DNA from: Hyphomicrobiales bacterium
GTDB lineage: Bacteria; Pseudomonadota; Alphaproteobacteria; Rhizobiales; Rhizobiaceae
Assembly: GCA_900468535.1 (NCBI GenBank)
Contig: UBTY01000050.1
Coordinates: 1 to 64,000, forward strand
Reading direction: 5' to 3'
DNA length: 64,000 nt
Under the pieces are notes generated by a model. It did no database searches. It saw only the letters and a list, made by a program, of their open reading frames with translations, and was not told the origin of the DNA. The position numbers and the translations under genes are program-made. How positions within the stretch are numbered: the first letter of the stretch is position 1; each line of letters opens with the position of its first letter. Positions 43,492-51,285 of this stretch are shown one piece after another.

Positions 43492-44910
43492 TCACGCGCG
43501 CTTCTGGTGATGAATGGACGTCAGCGTATCGCTCAGAATGTCGAAGATGCGCGGCTCGATCGTCTGGGAGACGTTGAACCGCATGTAGTCAGTGGCTGTC
43601 TGTGACAGGCTGAAGGCGTTGCCCGGCGCCAGCACGAGCCCCTTCTTCAAGGCGAGCCTAGCAACCTCGGCGGCATCGATGCCATCGGGCAGCCTGCACC
43701 ACAAGAACAGCCCCGCCTGAGGCTCCAGCCAGGGATTGATCCCGATCGCCTTTAGGCGTGAGGATACGTCGAGAATGGCGTGTGCAAGCTTTGAGCGCAG
43801 CGTCTCTACATGCTTGCGATAGCTGCCGTCGCTGAGAACATTGAACACGAATTCCGCCGAGAGGCGGCCGCCGCCGAACGAGGTCGCGATCTTCAGATCC
43901 GTCAGCCCTTCGATCCATTCCGGTTTCGCGGCGATGAAGCCGCAGCGCGCCGCGGCCGACAGGGTCTTCGAGAAGCTTCCGATATGAATAACGCGATCCA
44001 GCCCATCGAATGCTGCCAGGCGCGGCGCCGACGTGAACTCGAAATCCGCGAAAATATCATCCTCGATGATCGTCACACCGAACTGCTCGGCAATCTTCAA
44101 CACCCGATGCGCCGTGACCGGCGACAGTGTTGCGCCTGTCGGATTGTGGATCGCCGAATTGGTGATGTAGAGCCGCGGTCGCTCCGTCGCGACGATCTGC
44201 GCGAAGATCTCCAGGTCCGGGCCGATCGGTGTATAGGGCACGCTGACGATCTTGGCGCGATGAGCACGCAACAAGGCGTGAAAATTGAAGTAGCAGGGAT
44301 CATCGACCAGCACCGTGTCGCCGGGTTCAAGCAGGAACCGGCACAGCAGATCGATTGCCTGAGTTCCTGACTCCGTCAGCATGATCTGATCCGGTGACGC
44401 CTCCAATGCTCGGTCGGCCAGACGCCTGGCGATCAGTTGTCGAAGCGATGCCAATCCAAGCGGCGAGCCGTAATCGGCCAGCGACGTGGACCTTGCCCGC
44501 GACAGCGCCCTGAGCGCGCGACGCATACCCTCCTCCGGGAGCCAGCTGGCAGGAAGCCATCCGCAGCCCGGCTTCAATCCATCACTCGCTGTTTCCAGCG
44601 ACTGCCGGGAAACCCAGAACGGATCGACGTCACGGTCAAGCTTCGGCCCACTCTCGGCAACGGAGAACGGCGCCACCTGATTGGCGACATAGAACCCCGA
44701 TCCGGGGCGGGCGTGGATGACACCTTCGGCTACCAGGCGCTGGTAGGCATCGACGACCGTGGATGTGGATACCTTCAGACCGACAGCCAGCCCTCTGACT
44801 GACGGTAGCTTGGCGCCCACGGCCAGGCTGCGGCTCGCGATCCGCTGGCGAATTGTCGCCATGACCATTTCCACGCGTGTCATCTTTGCAGATGCTTCAT
44901 CAGTAGCCAT
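43492..44910 (-). CDS. MocR-type regulator (GntR DNA-binding domain fused to aminotransferase-like domain)
   Basis: A 472-residue PdxR/MocR-class protein. The N-terminal GntR winged helix reads LAVGAKLPSVRGLAVGLKVS then TSTVVDAYQRLVAEGVIHAR. The rest is a fold-type I aminotransferase domain in which the PLP-binding Lys is within HIGSFSKTLSAAARCGF. The start chosen (44908-44910) has GGAAAG eight bases upstream; an in-frame ATG at 44929-44931 has no ribosome site. It is divergent from an EamA exporter and probably regulates it in response to an amine or amino acid. Confidence 0.9.
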   Translation of the reverse strand: MATDEASAKMTRVEMVMATIRQRIASRSLAVGAKLPSVRGLAVGLKVSTSTVVDAYQRLVAEGVIHARPGSGFYVANQVAPFSVAESGPKLDRDVDPFWVSRQSLETASDGLKPGCGWLPASWLPEEGMRRALRALSRARSTSLADYGSPLGLASLRQLIARRLADRALEASPDQIMLTESGTQAIDLLCRFLLEPGDTVLVDDPCYFNFHALLRAHRAKIVSVPYTPIGPDLEIFAQIVATERPRLYITNSAIHNPTGATLSPVTAHRVLKIAEQFGVTIIEDDIFADFEFTSAPRLAAFDGLDRVIHIGSFSKTLSAAARCGFIAAKPEWIEGLTDLKIATSFGGGRLSAEFVFNVLSDGSYRKHVETLRSKLAHAILDVSSRLKAIGINPWLEPQAGLFLWCRLPDGIDAAEVARLALKKGLVLAPGNAFSLSQTATDYMRFNVSQTIEPRIFDILSDTLTSIHHQKRA

Positions 44911-44932
44911 CTGTATTGCTTTCCAGACCATA

Positions 44933-44950
44933 ACAGTTTGACAAAACTGT
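44933..44950. promoter_or_regulatory. Inverted repeat between the MocR and EamA genes
   Basis: ACAGTTT-GACA-AAACTGT is a perfect repeat with seven-base arms located 23 bases from the MocR start and 67 bases from the exporter start. It is the natural candidate for a MocR operator controlling both divergent promoters. Confidence 0.55.
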
Positions 44951-45016
44951 ATCAGTTCGTTTCTGGCGAGACCACCGGCTTTGTTCGATAACAACGCTGC
45001 AATAATGGAGCGAAAG

Positions 45017-45880
45017 ATGGACCGGACACTGTCGGGATGGCTCAACGGATTTGTGGGCGTGGTAATTTTCAGCGGATCGCTGCCGGCGACGCGGGTGGCG
45101 GTGATGCAGTTCGATCCCGTGTTTCTCACGGCGGCGCGTGCCGCCATCGCGGGCATGCTTGGCCTTGCGCTGCTTGCCCTGTTTCGCGAAACCCGCCCGA
45201 GCCGACGTGACATTGTTCCACTGATTGTGGTTTCACTCGGCGTCGTTGTCGGCTTCCCACTGCTGACGGCACTTGCCCTGCAGCATGTCACCTCCGCACA
45301 TTCGATTGTCTTCATCGGCTTGCTGCCGCTTGCAACGGCAATATTTGGCGTTATCCGTGGCGGAGAGCGCCCGAAACCGCTGTTTTGGCTGTTTTCCGGC
45401 GTTGGCAGCGCACTGGTTGTTGGCTTTGCGCTATGGCAAGGCATTGCCGCGTCCTTCGTCGGCGATGCCTTGATGTTGGCCGCCATCATTGTGTGCGGGC
45501 TCGGCTACGCGGAAGGGGCGCGCCTGTCGCGTGTGCTCGGAGGCTGGCAGGTCATTTGCTGGGCGCTTGTTCTGGCGCTGCCATTGATGCTTGTGATCGC
45601 GGCCGGGACGATGCCGGCAAGCTTCTCCGACATTGGTCCCTCCGCCTTTGCCGGCCTCGCCTATGTCTCTCTCTTCAGCATGCTGATAGGCTTCGTCTTC
45701 TGGTATCGTGGGCTTGCGCAGGGGGGGATTGCGGCTGTCGGGCAATTGCAGCTCCTGCAGCCGTTTCTCGGTCTGGCGCTCGCCGCCACACTGCTGCACG
45801 AAAAAGTAAGCGTTTCGATGTTCGCCGTAACGGTCGCTGTTATCCTCTGCGTTGCAGGCGCCCGAAAGTTTGCCCGCTAG
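45017..45880 (+). CDS. EamA-family (DMT) exporter
   Basis: A 287-residue membrane protein with ten hydrophobic segments in two EamA repeats, as in drug/metabolite transporters such as amino acid or amine exporters. Recognisable features are PVFLTAARAAIAGMLGLALL in the first repeat and LLQPFLGLALAATLLHEKVS in the second. The start at 45017 follows GGAG; ATG at 45005 is the alternative. Neighbouring MocR suggests export of an amino acid-like compound. A strong hairpin terminator follows. Confidence 0.88.
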   Translation: MDRTLSGWLNGFVGVVIFSGSLPATRVAVMQFDPVFLTAARAAIAGMLGLALLALFRETRPSRRDIVPLIVVSLGVVVGFPLLTALALQHVTSAHSIVFIGLLPLATAIFGVIRGGERPKPLFWLFSGVGSALVVGFALWQGIAASFVGDALMLAAIIVCGLGYAEGARLSRVLGGWQVICWALVLALPLMLVIAAGTMPASFSDIGPSAFAGLAYVSLFSMLIGFVFWYRGLAQGGIAAVGQLQLLQPFLGLALAATLLHEKVSVSMFAVTVAVILCVAGARKFAR

Positions 45881-45901
45881 CCTATTAGTTCTCTTACGAA
45901 A

Positions 45902-45928
45902 AAGTCCCGCGGCAATGCCGCGGGACTT
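45902..45928. terminator. Perfect hairpin between convergent genes
   Basis: A 12-base-pair perfect stem (AAGTCCCGCGGC and its complement) with a three-base loop. It is preceded by an A run and followed by CTATT, so it can end both the exporter transcript and the agp/aga operon. Confidence 0.9.
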
Positions 45929-45958
45929 CTATTGGGCCGTGACCGGGAGAGAGTTTGG

Positions 45959-47329
45959 TCAGGCGGCCTGAACCTTGCGTGACGTGCGGGCCCATTCGGG
46001 CAGCCAGTCGCCGTGAGCGGCCAGCAGTTCGTCGGTCATCGCCCAGATCTGGTCGAGGTCGAGTTCAGCTGCCGTGTGCGGGTCCATCATCGCAGCGTGA
46101 TAGATATGCTCGCGATTTTCCGTCATCAGCGCCTGAACGGTCAGTTCCTGGACATTGATGTTGGTGCGGATCAGCGCGGTCAGCTGCGGTGGCAGGTCGC
46201 CGATGAACGTCGGCTGGATGCCCGACGCGTCTACCAGGCATGGAACTTCGGCGGCGCAATTGTCCGGCAGCGAGGTGATGCAGCCATTGTTGCGGACGTT
46301 GCCGTAGATGACCGAGGGCTCGCCCGTCCATACCGAGTTGATGATCGACGAGGCGTATTCCTTCGACTGCGCCACTTCGATCTTGTCGGCAGAGCGATAG
46401 GCTTCCGCCTGGCCCTTCCAGCGGGCGATCTGCTCGATGCAGCGCTTCGGATATTCGTCGAGCGGGATGCCGAACTTCTCGATCAGGTCCTCGCGGCCTT
46501 CCTTGATGAAGTAGGGCGTATACTCGGCGAAGTGCTCGGAGCTCTCGGTGACGAAGTAGCCGAGGCGCGTCAGCATCTCGTAGCGCACCTTGTTGGGGCA
46601 ACGTGGGTTCCAGCCGGGCTTCGGCGCGCGGCCTTCGCGATAAGCGCGGACGAGATCCGGATAGAGATTCTTGTAGGAGCCGTCCGCCTGGCGATGCTCG
46701 AATTTCAGGTAGAAGGCCATGTGGTTGATGCCGGCTGAACGGTAGCGGATTTCCTCGTAGGGGATGTCGAGGTCGTGCGCCAGTTCCATCGCCGTGCCCT
46801 GCACCGAGTGGCAGAGACCGACCTGCTTGATCGTCGGGTACTTTTCCGAGATCGCCCAGGTGTTGATGGCCATCGGGTTGACGTATTGCAGCATGATCGC
46901 CTCGGGGCAGACGGCGAGCATGTCCTCGCAGATCTTCCACAGATGCGGAACCGTACGCAGACCGCGCATGATGCCGCCGACGCCGAGCGTGTCGGCGATC
47001 GTCTGGCGCAGACCGAACTTCTTCGGAATCTCGAAGTCGGTCACCGTGCAGGGCTCGTAGCCGCCGATCTGGAAGGCGACGACCACGAAGTCGGCGCCGG
47101 TGAGTGCCTTGCGCTGGTCGGAATAGGTCTCGGCCTTCGCCTTGACGCCAAGCGTCGAGATCAGCTTGTTGACGACGATGGCGCTTTCTTCAAGCCGTTG
47201 CGGGTTGATATCCATCAGGGCGATGGTCGCGCCCGACAGCGCCGGGCGCTGCAGCACGTCGCCGATGATGTTCTTCATGAAGACGGTGGAACCGGCTCCG
47301 ATAAACGTGATCTTGGGATTTCTTGCCAT
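45959..47329 (-). CDS. agaL2: GH4 alpha-galactosidase (AgaL2/MelA type)
   Basis: A 456-residue NAD- and Mn-dependent family 4 glycosidase. The cofactor loop is TFIGAGSTVFMKNIIGD; the metal ligands are the Cys of GLCHSVQGTAMEL and the His of GINHMAFYLKFEH. It is close to MelA-type alpha-galactosidases. The ATG at 47327-47329 follows GGAGGTTATA. It is the distal gene of the alpha-galactoside operon, 21 bases after the ATPase gene. A second, clearly diverged GH4 gene lies at the other end of the operon, so the two enzymes may have different linkage or sugar preferences. Confidence 0.87.
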   Translation of the reverse strand: MARNPKITFIGAGSTVFMKNIIGDVLQRPALSGATIALMDINPQRLEESAIVVNKLISTLGVKAKAETYSDQRKALTGADFVVVAFQIGGYEPCTVTDFEIPKKFGLRQTIADTLGVGGIMRGLRTVPHLWKICEDMLAVCPEAIMLQYVNPMAINTWAISEKYPTIKQVGLCHSVQGTAMELAHDLDIPYEEIRYRSAGINHMAFYLKFEHRQADGSYKNLYPDLVRAYREGRAPKPGWNPRCPNKVRYEMLTRLGYFVTESSEHFAEYTPYFIKEGREDLIEKFGIPLDEYPKRCIEQIARWKGQAEAYRSADKIEVAQSKEYASSIINSVWTGEPSVIYGNVRNNGCITSLPDNCAAEVPCLVDASGIQPTFIGDLPPQLTALIRTNINVQELTVQALMTENREHIYHAAMMDPHTAAELDLDQIWAMTDELLAAHGDWLPEWARTSRKVQAA

Positions 47330-47350
47330 TATAACCTCCGGCATGTGCAA

Positions 47351-49018
47351 TCAGGCTACCTCGAAAGCGGCTTTGACGAGCCGTTCCGTGTAGGCGGTCT
47401 TGGGATTGGTGAGAACTTCGTTGACGGGTCCCTCTTCCATGATCTTGCCATGCTGCATGACAATCACCCGGTGGCAGAGGGCACGCACGACCTTGAGATC
47501 GTGCGAAATGAAGAGGTAGCTGAGGCCCCGCTCGTCCTGCAGCTTGCGCAGCAGTTCGATGATCTGGGCCTGGACCGAAAGGTCGAGCGCCGATGTCGGC
47601 TCATCGAGCAGGATGAATTCGGGCTCCAGCGCGATGGCGCGGGCGATGGCGATACGCTGCCGTTGGCCGCCTGAAAATTCGTGCGGAAAGCGCGACAGGA
47701 TATTGCCGGGCATGCCCGCTGCGATCAGCGCCTCGCGGACGCGGTCGAGCCGTTCAGCCTTGGTCGCTCCGAGCTTGTTGACGACAAGCCCTTCCTCGAT
47801 GATCTGGCCGATCGTCATACGCGGGTTGAGCGACGAGAACGGATCCTGGAACACGATCTGCATGCGCGAGCGCAACGGCCGCATTTCGGCACGCGATTTG
47901 CCGTGGATCGGCTGCCCGTCGAAATAGATCTCGCCGCTATCCGGCTCGTTTAGCCTGACAAGCGCCTGGCCGAATGTGGTCTTGCCCGACCCGGATTCGC
48001 CGACAAGACCGAGCGTCTCATGCCGCCTGAGCGTCAGGTTCAGCCGGTTGACGGCGATGAGCTCCTTCAGCTCCGGCTTGAAGAAGCCGCCATGGCGCAT
48101 CATGAACGAGACGCGCACGTCCTTGGCATCGAGGATGACGTCCGAGCCCTCGGGCAGCGGATTGGCCTGGCCTCGCGGCTCCGAGCCCAGCAGATGCTTG
48201 GTGTAAGTGTGCTGCGGATTGGCGAAGAGGGCCTCTGTGGTGTTGTGCTCGCGCATCTCGCCATGCTGCATGACGTAGACGTAGTCGGAGAACTGGCGCA
48301 CGACCGTCAGGTCGTGGGTGATCAGGATCACCGCCATCCGCAATTCCTTCTGCAGGTTGCGGATAAGGTTCAGGATCTGCGCCTGCACCGTCACGTCGAG
48401 TGCGGTGGTTGGTTCATCGGCGATCAGCACATCGGGGTCGTTAGCGAGCGCCATGGCGATCATCACGCGCTGACGTTGCCCCCCCGAGAGCTGGTGCGGA
48501 TATTGTCTGAGCCGGGCTTCGGGATCTGGAATCTGTACATGCTGCAGGAGCTCGAGCGCGCGGGCTTCCGCCTGCTTCTTGCTCATCTTGCGATGCACGC
48601 AGATCGCCTCGACGATCTGGCTGCCGATCGTATAGATCGGATTGAGCGAGCTCATCGGCTCCTGAAAGATCATCGAAATACGATCGCCGCGCAGTTTGCG
48701 GCGGTCGCGCTCGGAGAATTTCAGGATGTTGGCGCCGTCATAGGTCACCGTGGATTTCGGTGACACCACGGCACGCTTGGAGAGCAGCCCCATCACGGTG
48801 CGTGCGGTGACCGACTTTCCGGAACCGGATTCGCCGACGATCGCGATCGTTTCGCCGCGGTAGAGCTGGAAGGAGATGTCCTTCACGGCCTCAACCGTGC
48901 CGTGCTCGACCTTGAAGTTGACCGCGACGTTGCGCGCATCGATGACAGGACTTTCCGACCGTCCCTCATGATCGAGGCGCACCGGCGGGGCGAAAGAGTT
49001 GACGAGTGCAAGAGCCAT
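47351..49018 (-). CDS. agpD: Fused dipeptide/oligosaccharide ABC ATPase (AgpD, two ATP-binding domains)
   Basis: A 555-residue protein with two complete ATPase domains of the oligopeptide class. Domain 1 has Walker A GESGSGKS at about residues 62-69 and signature LSGGQRQRVMIAMALAND. Domain 2 has GESGSGKTT near residue 345 and signature FSGGQRQRIAIARAIALEPE. This replaces the separate OppD and OppF. In Sinorhizobium the alpha-galactoside importer is of this peptide-type class. The ATG at 49016-49018 follows GAGGTGA. Confidence 0.9.
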   Translation of the reverse strand: MALALVNSFAPPVRLDHEGRSESPVIDARNVAVNFKVEHGTVEAVKDISFQLYRGETIAIVGESGSGKSVTARTVMGLLSKRAVVSPKSTVTYDGANILKFSERDRRKLRGDRISMIFQEPMSSLNPIYTIGSQIVEAICVHRKMSKKQAEARALELLQHVQIPDPEARLRQYPHQLSGGQRQRVMIAMALANDPDVLIADEPTTALDVTVQAQILNLIRNLQKELRMAVILITHDLTVVRQFSDYVYVMQHGEMREHNTTEALFANPQHTYTKHLLGSEPRGQANPLPEGSDVILDAKDVRVSFMMRHGGFFKPELKELIAVNRLNLTLRRHETLGLVGESGSGKTTFGQALVRLNEPDSGEIYFDGQPIHGKSRAEMRPLRSRMQIVFQDPFSSLNPRMTIGQIIEEGLVVNKLGATKAERLDRVREALIAAGMPGNILSRFPHEFSGGQRQRIAIARAIALEPEFILLDEPTSALDLSVQAQIIELLRKLQDERGLSYLFISHDLKVVRALCHRVIVMQHGKIMEEGPVNEVLTNPKTAYTERLVKAAFEVA

Positions 49019-49028
49019 CTTGGTCACC

Positions 49029-50162
49029 TCAATAAGGATCGACTGCATCGCGCAGACCGTCACCCAGCGCGTTGAACGCGAAGACGGTGATCAGCACGAA
49101 GCCGACGGGCGCCAGAATCCAGGGATAGGTGCCGATAACAGAGTAGTTTGCGGTATCCTGAAGCATCAGACCCCAGGAAATCAGCGGTGGCTTCACGGCA
49201 AAGCCGAGGAAGCCGAGGAAGGATTCCAGCAGCACCACGCTTGGGATGTGCAGGGTCACCGCGACGATCACGTGGCTCATCACGTTCGGGAAGATGTGCT
49301 GGAAGATGATCCGTCGGTCGGTGGCACCGACAGCCATTGCCGCTCTGACATAGTCGATGCGCGCGAGTGCCAGTGTCTTGCCGCGGACTTCGCGCGACAT
49401 CTGAGCCCAACCGAGTGCGGACATGACGATGATGACGAAGCCGAGGAAGACATTGGTCGGTGCCGTCACCGGGATCAGCGATGTCAGCGCCAGGTAGAGC
49501 GGCAGCTGCGGGAAGGCGAGCACGACTTCGACGAAGCGCTGCACCCAGGTGTCGAATGCGCCGCCGAAGTAGCCGGACACCATGCCGACCGTGGTTCCGA
49601 TAACGGTGACGATGAAGACGACGGTAAGGGCGATCGTCAGCGAAATCCGCGAGCCGACGATGGCACGCGACAGCACGTCCCGGCCGAACTTGTCGGTGCC
49701 GAGGAAATGCACCGGCTGGCCCGTGGTCGAACCGAAGAAATGCCGATCCGTCGGAATGAGGCCGAGGAGCTTGTATTCAGCACCCTTCACGAAGAAGCCG
49801 AGCAGGTTCGGATTGTCGTAATCCGGGCCGACGATCGGCTGGAAGGTCACTGGGTCGAGCTCTTCCGACTCGGTCAACCCATAGACGCGAGGCTGAAAGA
49901 CGAAGTTTCCGTCCTTGTCATGGAAGCTCATCATCTGCGGCGGGGCAAAGCCCACATCCGTCGCCTTCGGATCCATCGGCGCGAAAAACTCCGCGAAGAT
50001 CGCCATTATCAGGAGCAGGGCAACCAGCACGAGGCCGATGGTGCCCGTCCACGAGCGTCTCAGGCGGCGCCAGACCAGCGCCATATAGCTTTCATTGGCG
50101 TGCGGCACGGCCTTGACGGCTTCCTCGTGCGGCGGCGGGGGAGCGGAATCGAATGCGAGCAT
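49029..50162 (-). CDS. agpC: Oligopeptide-type ABC permease (AgpC)
   Basis: A 377-residue DppC/OppC-type permease with an N-terminal tail, one early helix, a large periplasmic insertion of about 90 residues (PQMMSFHDKDGNFVFQPRVY region) and the C-terminal permease core. The core contains TDKFGRDVLSRAIVGSR and RAAMAVGATDRRIIFQHIFP (EAA-like loop). The large periplasmic insertion is typical of the sugar-transporting members. The start at 50160-50162 follows GGAGG and is one base after the upstream permease stop. Confidence 0.9.
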   Translation of the reverse strand: MLAFDSAPPPPHEEAVKAVPHANESYMALVWRRLRRSWTGTIGLVLVALLLIMAIFAEFFAPMDPKATDVGFAPPQMMSFHDKDGNFVFQPRVYGLTESEELDPVTFQPIVGPDYDNPNLLGFFVKGAEYKLLGLIPTDRHFFGSTTGQPVHFLGTDKFGRDVLSRAIVGSRISLTIALTVVFIVTVIGTTVGMVSGYFGGAFDTWVQRFVEVVLAFPQLPLYLALTSLIPVTAPTNVFLGFVIIVMSALGWAQMSREVRGKTLALARIDYVRAAMAVGATDRRIIFQHIFPNVMSHVIVAVTLHIPSVVLLESFLGFLGFAVKPPLISWGLMLQDTANYSVIGTYPWILAPVGFVLITVFAFNALGDGLRDAVDPY

Positions 50163-50163
50163 G

Positions 50164-51171
50164 TCAGGCTCCTCCGTACGTACGGACGCGAGGGTCCAGC
50201 ATGGCAAGCAGCATGTCGGCGATGATGTTGCCGACGATGAGCGTGGCGGATAGCACCATCATGAAGGTGGCCGTCACGTAGACGTCGCCGATCGCCATGG
50301 AGCCGACGATTGCAGGCCCGACCGTTGGGAGGGAAAAGATGATCGCGGTCTCGATCTCGCCCGTCAGCATGTAGGGAAGCACGACGCCTTGGTACATGAC
50401 GAGTGGATGCAGTGCGTTTGGCACCGCATGGCGCATGACGACCGCGCCGCCGGAAAGGCCCTTCGCCCGCGCCGTCTCGACATACTGGGCGTTCAGCGTA
50501 TCGAGCAGATTGCCGCGCATGACACGCATGTTGTAGGCGAGCCCGCCAAATGTGGCGATGGCAACGACCGGCCAGACATGGCTGACGAGATCGACGAATT
50601 TTGCCCAGGACCACGGTGCGCCGCCATATTGCGGCGAGAAGAAGCTGCCGATTTCCGAAACGTTGAACTGGAAAACGAGGAGGTAGACGATGATCAGCGC
50701 CATCAGGAAGCGCGGGACCGTCATCCCGAGGAAGGAAATGCCGGAAAGCAGGCTGTCGATCCAGGAATACTGGCGGGTCGCCGCCCAGATGCCGAAGCTG
50801 ATGCCGAGGACGGATGCCAAGATATGGCAAACCAAAGCCAGCGCAAGGGTGCGCGGCAGACGCTCGGCGACCACGTCGGCCACCGGCTTGTTATAGAACA
50901 TGCTGTAGCCGAAATCGCCTTGCGTCAGGATGCCCTTGATCCAGTTGAAGTACTGGATGACCATCGGTTGGTCGAGCCCGTGGGCGACGCGATAGGCCTG
51001 GGCCTGCGCATCGGCGGCGGCGAAGGAGGCGCCGCTTTGGTTGATCAGCTGCGAACGGATGTAATCGGCATAATCGCCGGGCGGCGCCTGAATGATCGCG
51101 AAAGTCACGATGCTGAGGATGATCAGCACCGGAATCGCGGAGGCTATGCGCACGAGCAGGAATCGGAACAT
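50164..51171 (-). CDS. agpB: Oligopeptide-type ABC permease (AgpB)
   Basis: A 335-residue DppB/OppB-type permease starting FRFLLVRIASAIPVLIILS, with the conserved GDFGYSMFYNKPVADVVAER region and the loop YVETARAKGLSGGAVVMRH then AVPNAL. It pairs with AgpC. A GC-rich hairpin lies between it and the binding-protein gene upstream, which could lower expression of this and later genes relative to the receptor. Confidence 0.91.
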   Translation of the reverse strand: MFRFLLVRIASAIPVLIILSIVTFAIIQAPPGDYADYIRSQLINQSGASFAAADAQAQAYRVAHGLDQPMVIQYFNWIKGILTQGDFGYSMFYNKPVADVVAERLPRTLALALVCHILASVLGISFGIWAATRQYSWIDSLLSGISFLGMTVPRFLMALIIVYLLVFQFNVSEIGSFFSPQYGGAPWSWAKFVDLVSHVWPVVAIATFGGLAYNMRVMRGNLLDTLNAQYVETARAKGLSGGAVVMRHAVPNALHPLVMYQGVVLPYMLTGEIETAIIFSLPTVGPAIVGSMAIGDVYVTATFMMVLSATLIVGNIIADMLLAMLDPRVRTYGGA

Positions 51172-51234
51172 CTGACGGTTCGCTTCTCATTGCGGCCAGT
51201 CGCTGTCTCTATGCGGCTGGCTTGTTGATCTTGG

Positions 51235-51261
51235 CCGGTCGCGCGCAGCACGCGCGACCGG
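51235..51261 (-). other. Intercistronic hairpin between agpA and agpB
   Basis: An 11-base-pair perfect stem (CCGGTCGCGCG and its complement) with a five-base loop lies 25 bases after the agpA stop. No U run follows in the transcript, so it is better explained as an RNA-stabilising or attenuating element that keeps receptor mRNA abundant than as a full terminator. Confidence 0.65.
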
Positions 51262-51285
51262 TGTCTTTCGTTGGGAGGAGAAGGC

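Noticed and set aside
44911..45489. Upstream extension of the MocR gene across the divergent EamA gene
   Set aside because: The extra 190 codons are the antisense of the exporter gene and show no domain; the start at 44910 has a ribosome site and gives the usual length.
48999..50225. Open frame of about 400 codons opposite agpC
   Set aside because: Rich in charged residues as the complement of a membrane protein gene; no conserved motif.
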